Positions 48,897 through 58,689 of a DNA stretch of 64,000 nucleotides are shown piece by piece. Within the stretch, counting starts at the first letter, position 1. Every line of letters starts with the position of its first letter. This DNA comes from Paraburkholderia sartisoli (lineage in GTDB: Bacteria > Pseudomonadota > Gammaproteobacteria > Burkholderiales > Burkholderiaceae): NCBI RefSeq assembly GCF_900107685.1, contig NZ_FNRQ01000003.1, positions 62,001-126,000 on the forward strand, in the 5' to 3' direction. Below the pieces are notes generated by a model, which worked only from the letters and a program-made list of their open reading frames with translations, did not search any database and was not told where the DNA came from. The position numbers and the translations under genes were made by a program.

Positions 48897-48929
48897 AAAA
48901 AACCCGCGGCGCACAGGGCCGCGGGTTTT
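48897..48929 (-). terminator. Intrinsic terminator of lon
   Basis: AAACCCGCGGC at 48900-48910 pairs with GCCGCGGGTTT at 48918-48928 around a seven-base loop; the A run at 48896-48902 gives a T run on the minus strand. It begins about 27 bases after the lon stop, so hupB needs its own promoter. Confidence 0.88.
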
Positions 48930-48955
48930 CGTGCTGCAGGAACCGCCTGGGTCGA

Positions 48956-51376
48956 TCAGTGCTTCACGACTTCCGATGCGGAATCCTTGGCCGGTTCGGC
49001 TGCAACAGCCGGCGCGGCCTTCGGTTCTTCTTCCGGCAACGGTTGCGGCACACGTTCGAGCGCGAGTTCGAGCACCTTGTCGATCCAGCGGACCGGCACG
49101 ATTTCGATCGCGTTCTTCACGTTGTCCGGAATCTCCGTCAGATCCTTGACGTTTTCCTCCGGGATCAGCACCAGCTTGATGCCGCCACGATGCGCCGCCA
49201 GCAGCTTTTCCTTCAGGCCGCCGATCGGAAGCACTTCGCCGCGCAACGTGATTTCGCCCGTCATCGCGACATTGGCACGCACCGGAATGCCGGTCAGCAC
49301 CGACACCAGCGCGGTCGTCATCGCGACACCGGCCGAAGGACCGTCCTTCGGCGTCGCGCCTTCCGGCACGTGGATGTGAATGTCCTGCTTCTCGAACGCT
49401 TCGTCCTTGATACCCAGACGGCGCGAACGCGAGCGGACCACCGAGCGCGCTGCCTCGACGGATTCCTTCATCACGTCGCCAAGCGAACCCGTGCGGATCA
49501 CATTGCCCTTGCCCGGCATGACCGCGGCTTCGATAGTCAGCAGATCGCCGCCGACTTCCGTCCACGCAAGACCCGTGACCTGGCCAACCTGATTTTCCTT
49601 CGCGGCCAGACCGAAGTCGTACTTGCGCACGCCGAGGAAAGTGTCGACATTGCTGCCGTCGACTGTCACCGCGCCTTCCGCCTTCTTCAGCAGAAGCATC
49701 TTCACGACCTTGCGGCAGATCTTCGAAATTTCACGTTCGAGCGAACGCACGCCCGATTCACGCGAGTAATAACGAATGATGTCGCGGATCGCGGATTCCG
49801 TCACGTCGACCTCGCCTTCCTTCAGGCCGTTGTTCTTCTTCTGCTTCGGCAGCAGATAACGTTGCGCGATGCTGACCTTCTCGTCTTCCGTGTAACCCGC
49901 CAGACGGATCACTTCCATCCGGTCGAGCAGCGGCGGCGGAATGTTCAGCGAGTTCGACGTCGCCACGAACATCACGTCCGACAGATCGAAGTCGACTTCG
50001 ACGTAGTGATCGGCGAACGTATGATTCTGTTCCGGATCAAGCACTTCCAGCAGCGCCGAAGACGGATCGCCGCGGAAATCCTGGCCCATCTTGTCGACTT
50101 CGTCGAGCAGGAAGAGCGGATTGCGCACGCCGACCTTCGTCAGGCTTTGCAGGATCTTGCCCGGCATCGAGCCGATGTACGTACGACGGTGACCACGAAT
50201 TTCGGCTTCGTCGCGCACGCCGCCCAACGCCATGCGCACGAACTTGCGGTTCGTCGCGCGAGCGATCGACTGGCCGAGCGACGTCTTGCCGACACCAGGA
50301 GGCCCGACGAGGCACAGGATCGGCGCCTTCACCTTGTCGACACGTTGCTGGACCGCGAGATACTCGAGAATGCGTTCCTTCACTTTCTCGAGACCGAAGT
50401 GGTCTTCGTCGAGCACGGTCTCGGCGTTCGAGAGGTCGTTGTTGACCTTGCTCTTCTTGCGCCACGGCAGCGCGATCAGCGTGTCGATATAGTTGCGCAC
50501 GACAGTGGCTTCAGCCGACATCGGCGACATCAGCTTGAGCTTCTTCAGCTCGGCGTCGGCCTTCTTTTTGGCTTCCTTCGGCATGCGGGCGGCCGTGATG
50601 CGCTTCTCGAGTTCTTCGAGATCCGCACCTTCCTCGCCTTCGCCGAGTTCCTTCTGGATCGCCTTGACCTGTTCGTTCAGGTAGTACTCGCGCTGGCTCT
50701 TTTCCATCTGGCGCTTCACGCGCCCACGGATGCGCTTTTCGACCTGGAGAATGTCGATCTCGGCTTCGAGTTGCGCGAGCAGATGCTCGAGGCGCTCGAC
50801 GACCGGGAACATCTCGAGAATGTGCTGCTTCTGGTCGAGCTTCAGCGGCAGATGCGCGGCGATCGTATCGGCCAGACGCCCTGCTTCATCGATGCCCGAC
50901 AGCGACGTGAGAATCTCCGGCGGAATCTTCTTGTTCAGCTTCACATACTGGTCGAACTGCGACACGATCGCGCGACGCAGCGCTTCAGTTTCGGCGCTGT
51001 CGGCGTGGTCGGGTTCGAGCGGCATGACTTCGCACGAAAACTGCGTTTCCTGTTCTTCGATGGAAAGCGTCTTCGCGCGCTGAAGACCTTCGACGAGCAC
51101 CTTCACGGTGCCGTCGGGCAGCTTCAGCATCTGCAGGATGTTGGCGATACACCCTGTTTCGTACATGTCCTTTTCGGTCGGCTCATCTTTCGCAGCCGTT
51201 TTCTGGGCGACGAGCATGATGTGCTTGCCGCCTTCCATCGCTGCTTCGAGAGCCTTGATCGACTTCGGGCGGCCTACGAAGAGCGGAATCACCATGTGCG
51301 GGAATACGACTACGTCACGCAGCGGGAGCAGCGGGAGCGTAATGCGTTCCGGCGGAAGGAGTTGGGTTCCTGACAT
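48956..51376 (-). CDS. lon: ATP-dependent protease Lon
   Basis: Lon is a homohexameric AAA+ serine protease that removes damaged and short-lived regulatory proteins. The 806-residue protein has an N-terminal substrate-binding domain starting LPLLPLRDVVVFPHMVIPLFVGR, a coiled segment around 200-290, an AAA+ domain with Walker A VGPPGVGKTSLGQS and Walker B PLFLLDEVDKMG, and a C-terminal protease domain with the Ser-Lys dyad (Ser681 in DGPSAGVAM and Lys724 in LKEKLLAA). It has its own terminator, and a terminator also lies after clpX, so it is a separate unit. A 17-bp direct repeat lies upstream. Confidence 0.98.
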   Translation of the reverse strand: MSGTQLLPPERITLPLLPLRDVVVFPHMVIPLFVGRPKSIKALEAAMEGGKHIMLVAQKTAAKDEPTEKDMYETGCIANILQMLKLPDGTVKVLVEGLQRAKTLSIEEQETQFSCEVMPLEPDHADSAETEALRRAIVSQFDQYVKLNKKIPPEILTSLSGIDEAGRLADTIAAHLPLKLDQKQHILEMFPVVERLEHLLAQLEAEIDILQVEKRIRGRVKRQMEKSQREYYLNEQVKAIQKELGEGEEGADLEELEKRITAARMPKEAKKKADAELKKLKLMSPMSAEATVVRNYIDTLIALPWRKKSKVNNDLSNAETVLDEDHFGLEKVKERILEYLAVQQRVDKVKAPILCLVGPPGVGKTSLGQSIARATNRKFVRMALGGVRDEAEIRGHRRTYIGSMPGKILQSLTKVGVRNPLFLLDEVDKMGQDFRGDPSSALLEVLDPEQNHTFADHYVEVDFDLSDVMFVATSNSLNIPPPLLDRMEVIRLAGYTEDEKVSIAQRYLLPKQKKNNGLKEGEVDVTESAIRDIIRYYSRESGVRSLEREISKICRKVVKMLLLKKAEGAVTVDGSNVDTFLGVRKYDFGLAAKENQVGQVTGLAWTEVGGDLLTIEAAVMPGKGNVIRTGSLGDVMKESVEAARSVVRSRSRRLGIKDEAFEKQDIHIHVPEGATPKDGPSAGVAMTTALVSVLTGIPVRANVAMTGEITLRGEVLPIGGLKEKLLAAHRGGIKLVLIPEENVKDLTEIPDNVKNAIEIVPVRWIDKVLELALERVPQPLPEEEPKAAPAVAAEPAKDSASEVVKH

Positions 51377-51455
51377 TTCATTTCCCCATGAGTGGAATCA
51401 GTTCGTTCGATAGGTGAGGCCAGCAAAAAAGATTGCAAGGCCTCCGCGTGTGGGA

Positions 51456-51488
51456 AAAGTTCAGTGACTCCGAAAGTTCAGTGACTCC
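51456..51488. repeat. 17-bp-period tandem repeat upstream of lon
   Basis: The sequence AAAGTTCAGTGACTCC occurs at 51456-51471 and again at 51473-51488, exactly repeated with one base between. It is 80-112 bases upstream of the lon start codon, between the clpX terminator and lon, where lon's own promoter must lie. Confidence 0.75.
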
Positions 51489-51524
51489 AATAGAGAAAAC
51501 AACCATCCTGACCACAAGATAAAC

Positions 51525-51560
51525 GAAAAAGCCGTTCACGTCGCCATGAACGGCTTTTTT
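51525..51560 (-). terminator. Intrinsic terminator of clpX
   Basis: AAAAAGCCGTTCA at 51526-51538 pairs with TGAACGGCTTTTT from 51547 across an 8-base loop. The A run reads as a T run on the minus strand. It begins about 20 bases after the clpX stop. Confidence 0.88.
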
Positions 51561-51579
51561 GCAGAACCCGGAAAGCCGA

Positions 51580-52851
51580 TCAATTCGAACCCGCGACCTT
51601 GGGCGCATCTTCGTAGATCAGCAACGGTTTGCCGTCGCCGTCGATGACGTTGTCGTCGATGATGACCTTGCTTACGCCCTTCATCGTCGGCAACTCGTAC
51701 ATCACGTCGAGCAAGGCCTGTTCCAGGATCGATCGCAGACCCCGGGCACCCGTTTTGCGCCGGATCGCCTTGCGCGCGACAGCCTGCAGCGCACCCGGAC
51801 GGATCTCCAGTTCGACACGCTCCATGTTGAAGAGCTTGTGATACTGCTTGATCAGCGCGTTCTTCGGTTCGACGAGGATTTTCATCAGCGCGGCTTCGTC
51901 GAGCTTGCCGAGCGTAGCCACCACCGGCAGACGGCCGATCAGTTCCGGAATCAGGCCGAACTTGATCAGATCTTCCGGTTCGACTTCGCGCAGCACTTCG
52001 CCGGCGTCGCGGTCCTGCTTGCTCTTGACGCTCGCGCCAAAGCCGATGCCGGTCTTTTCCGTGCGGTCGACGATGACCTTTTCGAGGCCGTCGAACGCGC
52101 CGCCGCAGATGAACAGGATGTTGGTCGTGTCGACCTGGATGAAGTCCTGGTTCGGATGCTTACGGCCACCTTGCGGCGGCACCGACGCCATCGTGCCCTC
52201 GACCAGCTTCAGCAACGCCTGCTGCACGCCTTCGCCCGATACGTCGCGGGTGATCGACGGGTTGTCCGACTTGCGGCTGATCTTGTCGATTTCGTCGATA
52301 TAGACAATGCCGCGCTGCGCCTTGTCCACTTCGTAATTGCAGTTCTGCAGCAGCTTCTGAATGATGTTCTCGACGTCCTCGCCGACATAGCCGGCTTCCG
52401 TCAGCGTCGTTGCATCGGCAATGACGAACGGGACGTTCAGAAGACGCGCGAGCGTCTGCGCGAGCAGCGTCTTGCCGGAGCCCGTGGGGCCGATCAGCAG
52501 GATGTTGCTCTTCGACAGCTCGATTTCGTCTTTCTTGTCGAGATGCTTCAGGCGCTTGTAGTGGTTGTACACCGCGACAGCGAGGATTTTCTTCGCGCGT
52601 TCCTGGCCGATCACGTACTGATCGAGGATTTCGCGGATTTCCTGCGGACTCGGCAGATCGGACTTGGACAGGCCCGTTTCCACGCCTGAGCCAGCAGCTT
52701 CGTCGCGGATGATTTCATTGCACAGGTCGATACATTCATCACAGATGAATACCGACGGTCCGGCAATCAGCTTTTTGACTTCATGCTGACTCTTGCCACA
52801 GAACGAGCAATACAACAGCTTTTCGCTGTTAGAACCCTTTTTGTCCGCCAT
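51580..52851 (-). CDS. clpX: ATP-dependent Clp protease ATP-binding subunit ClpX
   Basis: ClpX unfolds substrates and feeds them to ClpP. The 423-residue protein has the N-terminal zinc domain ([17 protein letters not shown] and [10 protein letters not shown]), Walker [16 protein letters not shown], the pore-loop GYVGEDVE, Walker [11 protein letters not shown], the GGRKHPNQ loop, the ClpP-contacting IGFGAS (IGF) loop, and the sensor-2 region [11 protein letters not shown]. It follows clpP on the same strand after 185 bases. Confidence 0.98.
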   Translation of the reverse strand: MADKKGSNSEKLLYCSFCGKSQHEVKKLIAGPSVFICDECIDLCNEIIRDEAAGSGVETGLSKSDLPSPQEIREILDQYVIGQERAKKILAVAVYNHYKRLKHLDKKDEIELSKSNILLIGPTGSGKTLLAQTLARLLNVPFVIADATTLTEAGYVGEDVENIIQKLLQNCNYEVDKAQRGIVYIDEIDKISRKSDNPSITRDVSGEGVQQALLKLVEGTMASVPPQGGRKHPNQDFIQVDTTNILFICGGAFDGLEKVIVDRTEKTGIGFGASVKSKQDRDAGEVLREVEPEDLIKFGLIPELIGRLPVVATLGKLDEAALMKILVEPKNALIKQYHKLFNMERVELEIRPGALQAVARKAIRRKTGARGLRSILEQALLDVMYELPTMKGVSKVIIDDNVIDGDGKPLLIYEDAPKVAGSN

Positions 52852-53036
52852 AGATGTGTGAGCCTCCGGACACTCGATTACATAATACGCCGTTTGCTCC
52901 AGCCCCGCAGTCGGCCCAGGACGACGCGCGAAGGCTGGGGCGGCGTGTTCGCCGCAGGCGCTCAGGGACGGGTCAGATGCTTCTCATTGGATTGTCGTCC
53001 GACCCTTTGCCCTGTTTTGGGGCGCGTTCTACCCGA

Positions 53037-53690
53037 TCAGGGACGCTTGTGCAGAACCTGGTCAACGAGACCGTAAGCCTGCGCGTCGTCACCCGACATG
53101 AAATTATCGCGATCGGTGTCGCGCGCAATACGCTCGACCGGCTGACCCGTGTGATGCGCGAGCAGCTGGTTCAGACGCTCCTTCAGGTACAGGATTTCCC
53201 GTGCCTGAATTTCGATGTCCGACGCCTGACCCCGTGCGCCACCCAGCGGCTGGTGAATCATGACGCGCGCGTTCGGCAGCGTGAAACGCTTGCCCTTCGC
53301 GCCGGCTGCCAGCAGGAACGCGCCCATGCTCGCGGCGAGACCCATGCACAGCGTCGACACGTCTGGCTTGATGAACTGCATCGTGTCATAAATCGCCATG
53401 CCGGCCGACACCGAGCCGCCCGGGCTGTTGATATAGAAGCTGATGTCCTTGTCCGGATTCTCGCTTTCGAGGAACAGCAACTGCGCGACGACGAGATTGG
53501 CCGTCTGGTCATTCACTTCGCCGACCAGGAACACCACCCGCTCCTTCAGGAGACGCGAGTAGATGTCGTACGAACGCTCGCCACGTCCGCTCGTTTCCAC
53601 GACGATCGGGACGAGCCCGAGCGCCTGCGCCTCGAGATCCCGGGGCGCGTGGGAGGCTAACGTGTCCAGCAATTGAGCGCGAAAGGTCAT
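53037..53690 (-). CDS. clpP: ATP-dependent Clp protease proteolytic subunit ClpP
   Basis: ClpP is the tetradecameric serine protease partnered by ClpX. The 217-residue form has [23 protein letters not shown], the nucleophile Ser121 in [11 protein letters not shown], His146 in [16 protein letters not shown], and an aspartate in [24 protein letters not shown]. The start at 53690 has AAGGA 8 bases upstream. The frame is open further upstream but has no supported start. Confidence 0.97.
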   Translation of the reverse strand: MTFRAQLLDTLASHAPRDLEAQALGLVPIVVETSGRGERSYDIYSRLLKERVVFLVGEVNDQTANLVVAQLLFLESENPDKDISFYINSPGGSVSAGMAIYDTMQFIKPDVSTLCMGLAASMGAFLLAAGAKGKRFTLPNARVMIHQPLGGARGQASDIEIQAREILYLKERLNQLLAHHTGQPVERIARDTDRDNFMSGDDAQAYGLVDQVLHKRP

Positions 53691-53780
53691 GCAGTGGATC
53701 CTTGTCTGGAATGTTCTTGTTCGTGAGGCAGGTGAGTACGACGACGCCAGTTTCAAGCCCGCACGATACGCCGGACATAA

Positions 53781-53823
53781 AAAAACGGCGTGCGGCCGTC
53801 GCTCCGACAGCCGGCACGCCGTT
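53781..53823 (-). terminator. Intrinsic terminator between tig and clpP
   Basis: AACGGCGTGC at 53784-53793 pairs with GCACGCCGTT at 53814-53823, with further pairing inside. The A run at 53778-53785 is a T run on the minus strand. It starts 10 bases after the tig stop and suggests clpP is transcribed mainly from its own promoter. Confidence 0.8.
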
Positions 53824-53833
53824 ACAACGACGC

Positions 53834-55180
53834 TTACGCCTGCGCCGTTGCGCTTGCCAGTTCTTCGAAGCTCACATCCTTGTCCGTCACTTTGGCCTTG
53901 CCGAGCACGAAATCGACGACGTTCGCTTCAACGACGTACGCTTCCATTTCCGCGAGGCGCTGCTGGTTCGAATAATACCAGCGGACGACTTCCTTCGGGT
54001 CTTCGTAGCTTTTCGCGAATTCGTCGACTTCGGCGCGGATCTGTTCCGGCTTCGCCTGCAGGTCGTTTGCCTTCACGAGTTCAGCCAGCACGAGGCCGAG
54101 TTTCACGCGGCGCTCGGCCTGCTCGGCGAACATTTCCGCCGGGATCGGTGCGTCGGCTGCGTTCGGCACGCCGCGTTGCTGCAGATCCTGGCGCGCCATT
54201 TCGACGAGGCGTTGCTGGTCCTGCTCGATCAGCGCCTTCGGCACGTCGAGTTCCGAGATCTTCAGGAGCGCGTCCATGACCTGGTTCTTGACGATCGACT
54301 GCGTGCGACGCTTCGCTTCGCGCTCGAGGTTGTCCTTGATTTCAGCGCGCATCTTGACCTGGTCGCCGTCTTCGATACCGAGCGACTTCGCGAATTCAGC
54401 GTCGATTTCCGGCAGGTGCGGCCATTCGATCTTCTTCATCGTGATCGTAAACTGCGCCGTTTTGCCGGCGACATCCTTGCCGTGATAGTCGGCCGGGAAC
54501 GCCAGATCGAATGTCTTCGATTCGCCGACTGCAAGGCCTGCCGCTGCCTTTTCGAATTCCGGCAGCATGCGGCCTTCGCCGAGCACGAACACGAAATCGT
54601 CGGCGCTGCCGCCCTGGAACACTTCGCCGTCGATCTTGCCGACGAAGTCGACCGTCACGCGGTCGGCGTCTTTCGCTGCCGTTTCGCCGCCGCCGTCGCC
54701 ATGCTCGCCGGCTTCGCCGCGTGCGTGGTAGTGGACGCGCTGCTTGCGCAGGATATCCAGCGTGCGGTCGATTTCCGCTTCGCTGATGGTGGTCGTCGTG
54801 CGTTCGATTTCAGCCGTCGCGACGTCGCCCAGCTTCACTTCCGGATAGACCTCGAACGTGGCGTCGAACGCGTAGTCGTTTTCTGCGGCGTCGGTCTTCG
54901 GCGCGAAGCTCGGCTGGCCGGCCACGCGCAGGTTTTCAGCGCGGCTGATGTCGAAGAACTCCTTGCCGACCTTGTCGCTCAGCACTTCAGCTTCCACCTG
55001 GCCCGAATACTGTTGCGTCACCATTTTGAGCGGCACCTTGCCCGGGCGGAAGCCCGGCATGCGCACATTCTTCGCCAGCTGGCGGATGCGCGAGTCCACT
55101 TCCTTCTGCACGGTGTCTTTCGGCAGGGAAATCGTTACGCGGCGTTCGAGCTTGCCGAGGTTTTCAACAACGTTAGCCAT
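53834..55180 (-). CDS. tig: Trigger factor
   Basis: Trigger factor is the ribosome-bound chaperone and prolyl isomerase that meets nascent chains. The 448-residue protein has the ribosome-docking loop [14 protein letters not shown] near residue 43, a central FKBP-type isomerase domain ([47 protein letters not shown]), and a helical C-terminal chaperone domain. Full length. It is the first gene of the tig-clpP-clpX-lon series. Confidence 0.97.
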   Translation of the reverse strand: MANVVENLGKLERRVTISLPKDTVQKEVDSRIRQLAKNVRMPGFRPGKVPLKMVTQQYSGQVEAEVLSDKVGKEFFDISRAENLRVAGQPSFAPKTDAAENDYAFDATFEVYPEVKLGDVATAEIERTTTTISEAEIDRTLDILRKQRVHYHARGEAGEHGDGGGETAAKDADRVTVDFVGKIDGEVFQGGSADDFVFVLGEGRMLPEFEKAAAGLAVGESKTFDLAFPADYHGKDVAGKTAQFTITMKKIEWPHLPEIDAEFAKSLGIEDGDQVKMRAEIKDNLEREAKRRTQSIVKNQVMDALLKISELDVPKALIEQDQQRLVEMARQDLQQRGVPNAADAPIPAEMFAEQAERRVKLGLVLAELVKANDLQAKPEQIRAEVDEFAKSYEDPKEVVRWYYSNQQRLAEMEAYVVEANVVDFVLGKAKVTDKDVSFEELASATAQA

Positions 55181-55631
55181 GGCTTCAATCGTCCTAAAAT
55201 TATTCGAGCGAATCAGTTATCTTTTCCGCGCTGCCTCCCGATGCCGCTTTTGACGCCCGGTCCGGGCACAGCCTGCATCGATCGCGCACCTCTCGCCGCG
55301 GGCCCTCGGGGCGCCTGCAACGCGGTTTGGGTCAGAAGAGCCGAATATTTTAGCAAACTATTTGCGCGCCTAGCCGGGATTCGATCTTTTCGCGCATTTT
55401 TTGCTGCCGCCGGGCCCGGATTACCACCTTTTTCCAGTCTTTTTCCCGCGCGGACAACCCATGTTTCCGGCAACGCTTCGCCCGGCCGGGCGAAGCGGAC
55501 AGGCGACGGGATAGCCGCTATGCCATACGACATATTCAGTGGCCAGCGCCATGCTGCTAAGCTATCGCCCACGCTCGCACCTCGGCTCGCCGCGGTGCGC
55601 ATCGCCCGACAACAACCCCATACGAGACACC
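55181..55631. other. Control region between divergent tig and glycerate kinase
   Basis: This 451-bp gap carries no supported gene. On the minus strand a TAAAAT at 55352-55347 could be the tig -10 element; its -35 is not clear. The central part (55340-55440) is relatively rich in A and T for this genome. Confidence 0.4.
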
Positions 55632-56777
55632 ATGCCGAACCTGTCGTCCACGCCTGTCGTCGTCATCGCTCCCGATTCCTTCAAAGGCTCGCTTGGCGCC
55701 GATCAGGTCGCCGCGGCCATCGCCGCCGGCATCCAGCGCGCGCGGCCAGACGCGATCGTGCGCACGTGCCCGATGGCCGATGGCGGCGAAGGCACGCTCG
55801 ACGCAATGCTCACGCACGGCGGCCAGCGCTCGATGCTGTCGGTACGCGGTGCGGCGGGCCCGGTGCGCGAGGCGGCCACGGGCCTGCTGGCCGACGGCAG
55901 CGCGATCATCGAAACGGCGGAAATCGTCGGCATCACCGATCCGGTCGGCATGAGCGTGCCCGTCGAGGCGCGCAGCACGCGCGGCATGGGCGAGGCGATC
56001 CGTGCATTGCTCGACACCGGCGTGCGCCGGTTCTTCGTCGCGCTCGGCGGCAGCAGCACGAACGATGGCGGCGCGGGCCTGCTCGTTGGGCTCGGGCTGA
56101 AACTGTTCGATGCGCAAGGCCAGGAACTCGAGCCGACGCCGGAACAGCTCGCGAAGCTCGCGTGCGTCGACGCGTCGCAACTCGATGCGCGGCTCGCTGA
56201 CGCGAGCTTCACCGGCATGTCGGACGTCGATAATCCACTCACCGGCGAGCACGGCGCGACCGCCGTGTTCGGTCCGCAAAAGGGCGTGAGGCCAGACCAG
56301 GTTTCGACAATCGACGCGGCCCTCGCCCGCTTTGCCGATCTGCTCGAACCCGCGCTCAATCGCGTGGCGCGTGATGAAGCCGGCGCGGGCGCGGCGGGCG
56401 GGCTGGGTTTCGCGCTTCACATGCTCGGCGCGCAGTTTCAGCCGGGCGCTGAAGTCGTTGCCCAGCAGATCGGCCTCGATGCCGCGCTCGAAGGCGCCAA
56501 CTGGCTGATCACGGGCGAAGGCCGCTCGGACGTCCAGACGCTGCATGGCAAGGCGCCGTTCATCGCGTGCCGGCATGCCGCGGCGGCGGGCGTGCCGGCC
56601 ACCCTGCTTTCCGGTGCGATCGACTCCGCCGCGCTGCCGCGCCTGTCGGAACACTTCACGGGCTGCTTCTCGCCGGCGCCGGGTCCGATCACGCTCGAGG
56701 TCGCGATCCGCGACGCGGCGCGGTTGCTCGCGAACGAGGCGGAACAGCTTGCGCGGCTGAAATACGGCGCGCGTTGA
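55632..56777 (+). CDS. Glycerate kinase
   Basis: This enzyme phosphorylates D-glycerate (to 2-phosphoglycerate in most bacterial members of this class), linking glyoxylate and hydroxypyruvate metabolism to glycolysis. The 381-residue protein has VVVIAPDSFKGSLGADQVAAAIAAGI at its start, MADGGEGTLDAML, RRFFVALGGSSTNDGGAGLLVGLG and ITGEGRSDVQTLHGKAP, all typical of the GarK/GlxK family. Start at 55632. A MarR-type regulator follows 64 bases later on the same strand. Confidence 0.95.
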   Translation: MPNLSSTPVVVIAPDSFKGSLGADQVAAAIAAGIQRARPDAIVRTCPMADGGEGTLDAMLTHGGQRSMLSVRGAAGPVREAATGLLADGSAIIETAEIVGITDPVGMSVPVEARSTRGMGEAIRALLDTGVRRFFVALGGSSTNDGGAGLLVGLGLKLFDAQGQELEPTPEQLAKLACVDASQLDARLADASFTGMSDVDNPLTGEHGATAVFGPQKGVRPDQVSTIDAALARFADLLEPALNRVARDEAGAGAAGGLGFALHMLGAQFQPGAEVVAQQIGLDAALEGANWLITGEGRSDVQTLHGKAPFIACRHAAAAGVPATLLSGAIDSAALPRLSEHFTGCFSPAPGPITLEVAIRDAARLLANEAEQLARLKYGAR

Positions 56778-56841
56778 TCCGCCCGGCGCACGCGCCAGCA
56801 ATCACAGCGGCACGCTTGCATCCATCCAACCCGGGGACATC

Positions 56842-57294
56842 ATGAAGGCATCCGCCAAAGCCGGACTCGAGCAGTTCCTGACGTATCGCCTGCACGTTCT
56901 GAACAAGCTCGCCGAACGCGGCATCGGCACACGTTATCAGGAGAAGCTCGACATCACGCTTCCGGAAGCGCGCGTGATTGCTTCGGTGGGATCGTTCGGA
57001 CCGTTTTCGATCATGGATCTCGCACGGCACGCGAATCTCGACAAGAGCCAGGCGAGCCGCGCGGCCGAGGCGCTCATCAAGCAGGGGCTCGTCATGCGCG
57101 AGGCGAGCGAGGACGATGGCCGTGTCGTGCTCGTTTCGCTCACGGCGCAAGGACGCGCGCTCTATCGTCGCGTGATGCCTGTCGCGCGCAAGTGGAACGA
57201 GGATCTCTTCGCTTGCCTCGACGAGAACGAACAGGCCTCGCTGAGCAGCGCGCTCGACAAGGTCATCCAGAGCATGGAGGCGCGTGAAGCCTGA
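56842..57294 (+). CDS. MarR family transcriptional regulator
   Basis: This 150-residue protein has the MarR winged-helix layout: N-terminal helices, helix-turn-helix SIMDLARHANLDKSQASRAAEALIKQGLV, a wing with EASEDDGRVVLVSLTAQGR, and a C-terminal dimer helix. Ligand and targets are unknown. It may regulate the glycerate kinase gene just upstream, with which it could be co-transcribed, but no palindromic operator was found. Confidence 0.92.
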   Translation: MKASAKAGLEQFLTYRLHVLNKLAERGIGTRYQEKLDITLPEARVIASVGSFGPFSIMDLARHANLDKSQASRAAEALIKQGLVMREASEDDGRVVLVSLTAQGRALYRRVMPVARKWNEDLFACLDENEQASLSSALDKVIQSMEAREA

Positions 57295-57495
57295 TGTGCA
57301 TCGAGCGCCGGCACTTCCAGTCTCCTCGCCTGCGATTGCGCAGCATCACACTGTCCTTGAAAGCGGTGCATGCCAGCGCAGGCGAGGCGTAACTGATTGC
57401 GTGTGCAACCAGCAGGGCGCGCGTGGCCGCGCGCGATGTCACGTGGTGACATCCAAACGGTGAACCTGCCGGGAAGAATCGATATGAAAAAAGAG

Positions 57496-57582
57496 TGGTG
57501 CGAGGAAGGGGACTCGAACCCCTACACCATTGCTGGCGTCAGGACCTAAACCTGGTGCGTCTACCAATTTCGCCATCCTCGC
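57496..57582 (-). tRNA. tRNA-Leu (TAG)
   Basis: On the minus strand the 87 bases from 57582 to 57496 form a class II tRNA: acceptor GCGAGGA, D-arm GGCGAAATTGGTAGACGC, anticodon loop with TAG, a long variable arm (TGACGCCAGCAATGGTGT), T-loop GTTCGAG, and an encoded CCA end. Confidence 0.96.
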
Positions 57583-57742
57583 AGCCGGGCTGAATGCGTG
57601 AGCACGCTACCCAGATATTCTGGCTCGCCAACGTCCGCTCAGCAGCGGATGCTGCCCGCTGAAGCCGCGCCCGAAAGCGTAAGCGCGGAATTCTAACCGA
57701 TTGGCCAACGCTTGTCTGCATCTGCGAAATCGATCGCGATGC

Positions 57743-57748
57743 TACAAT
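57743..57748 (+). promoter_or_regulatory. Candidate -10 element of the squalene-synthase-like gene
   Basis: TACAAT at 57743-57748 fits a -10 hexamer five of six and would start transcription near 57755, after the ATG candidates at 57712 and 57739. This supports the GTG start at 57811. No convincing -35 at standard spacing was found. Confidence 0.35.
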
Positions 57749-57810
57749 TTTCGGCTTGCCGCACCGCACGGTGCGCGCCCCCTGCATCCGATCCCCACAC
57801 CCCGATTCCA

Positions 57811-58647
57811 GTGAATTTCGACGACTATTGCCAGCAGAAAGCCGCGCCACCCGGCTCCAGCGCCTATTACGCGCTTCGTCAGGCGTCCATCGCCCGCCAG
57901 CCGCTGTTGACCGCCCTCTTCGCGCTGCGCCGCGAATTCGAGGAGACCGTCAAGGAAACGAGCGATCCGACCATCGGTCGCACGAAGCTCGCGTGGTGGC
58001 AAAAGGAAATGGCCGCGCTCGTAGAGGGCACACCGTCACATCCGGTGTCGAAGGCGCTCACCGCCTGGCTGGGCGACATCGAAGACAGTTATCCCGCGCT
58101 GCAGGCGCTGCTCGCCGGCTACGAGATGGATCTCGATCAGGCCCGCTATCTCGACTATCCGAATCTGCAGCGTTATATGGCGGGCGTCGGCGGCACGTTC
58201 GCCACGCTCGTCGCGCACGCCACCGCCCGCAATCCGGCGCAGGCGTCGAACTGGGCCCCGGCGCTCGGCCAGGCGCTGATGCTCGCGCAGTTCGTCGAAG
58301 CCCTCGGCGACGACGCGCGCCACGGCCGCATCTATATTCCGATCGACGAAATGCAGCGCTTCAACGTGACGGCCGCGGACCTGATCAACCGCCGGTACAG
58401 CGACGCGTTCACCGAACTGATGCGCTTCCAGACAACGCGCGCGCGCGACGCGCTGAACGCCGCGCTCGCCGCGATCCCCGCCGACGAACGGCCGACGCAG
58501 CGCACGCTTCGCGCGCAAGCGGCGCTTTCGCTCGCGGTGCTCGACGAGATCGAGCGCGAAGGCTACCAGGTCCTGCATCAGCGGATCGCGCTCACGCCGG
58601 TCCGCAAGCTCTGGATTGCGTGGCGCGCGGCGCGTAAATCGAACTGA
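57811..58647 (+). CDS. Squalene/phytoene synthase-fold protein lacking the catalytic aspartates
   Basis: This 278-residue protein aligns end to end with hopanoid-pathway presqualene-diphosphate synthases (HpnD): DDYCQQKAAPPGSSAYYALR at residues 4-23, AKLAWWQKEM-like KLAWWQKEMAAL at 59-70, GYEMDLDQARYLDY at 103-116, and GDDARHGRIYIPIDEMQRF at 166-184. Both metal-binding motifs are changed: DDVVDE becomes EETVKE at 44-49, and the NxxxD of the second motif becomes QxxxA at 160-164. It therefore probably does not make squalene, like the related complex I factor NDUFAF6. The GTG at 57811 is preferred because conservation begins there. Confidence 0.75.
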   Translation: MNFDDYCQQKAAPPGSSAYYALRQASIARQPLLTALFALRREFEETVKETSDPTIGRTKLAWWQKEMAALVEGTPSHPVSKALTAWLGDIEDSYPALQALLAGYEMDLDQARYLDYPNLQRYMAGVGGTFATLVAHATARNPAQASNWAPALGQALMLAQFVEALGDDARHGRIYIPIDEMQRFNVTAADLINRRYSDAFTELMRFQTTRARDALNAALAAIPADERPTQRTLRAQAALSLAVLDEIEREGYQVLHQRIALTPVRKLWIAWRAARKSN

Positions 58648-58689
58648 TCTGCCTGAGCTTCGCGCGCGAATAGAACGATAGAACCAGAG

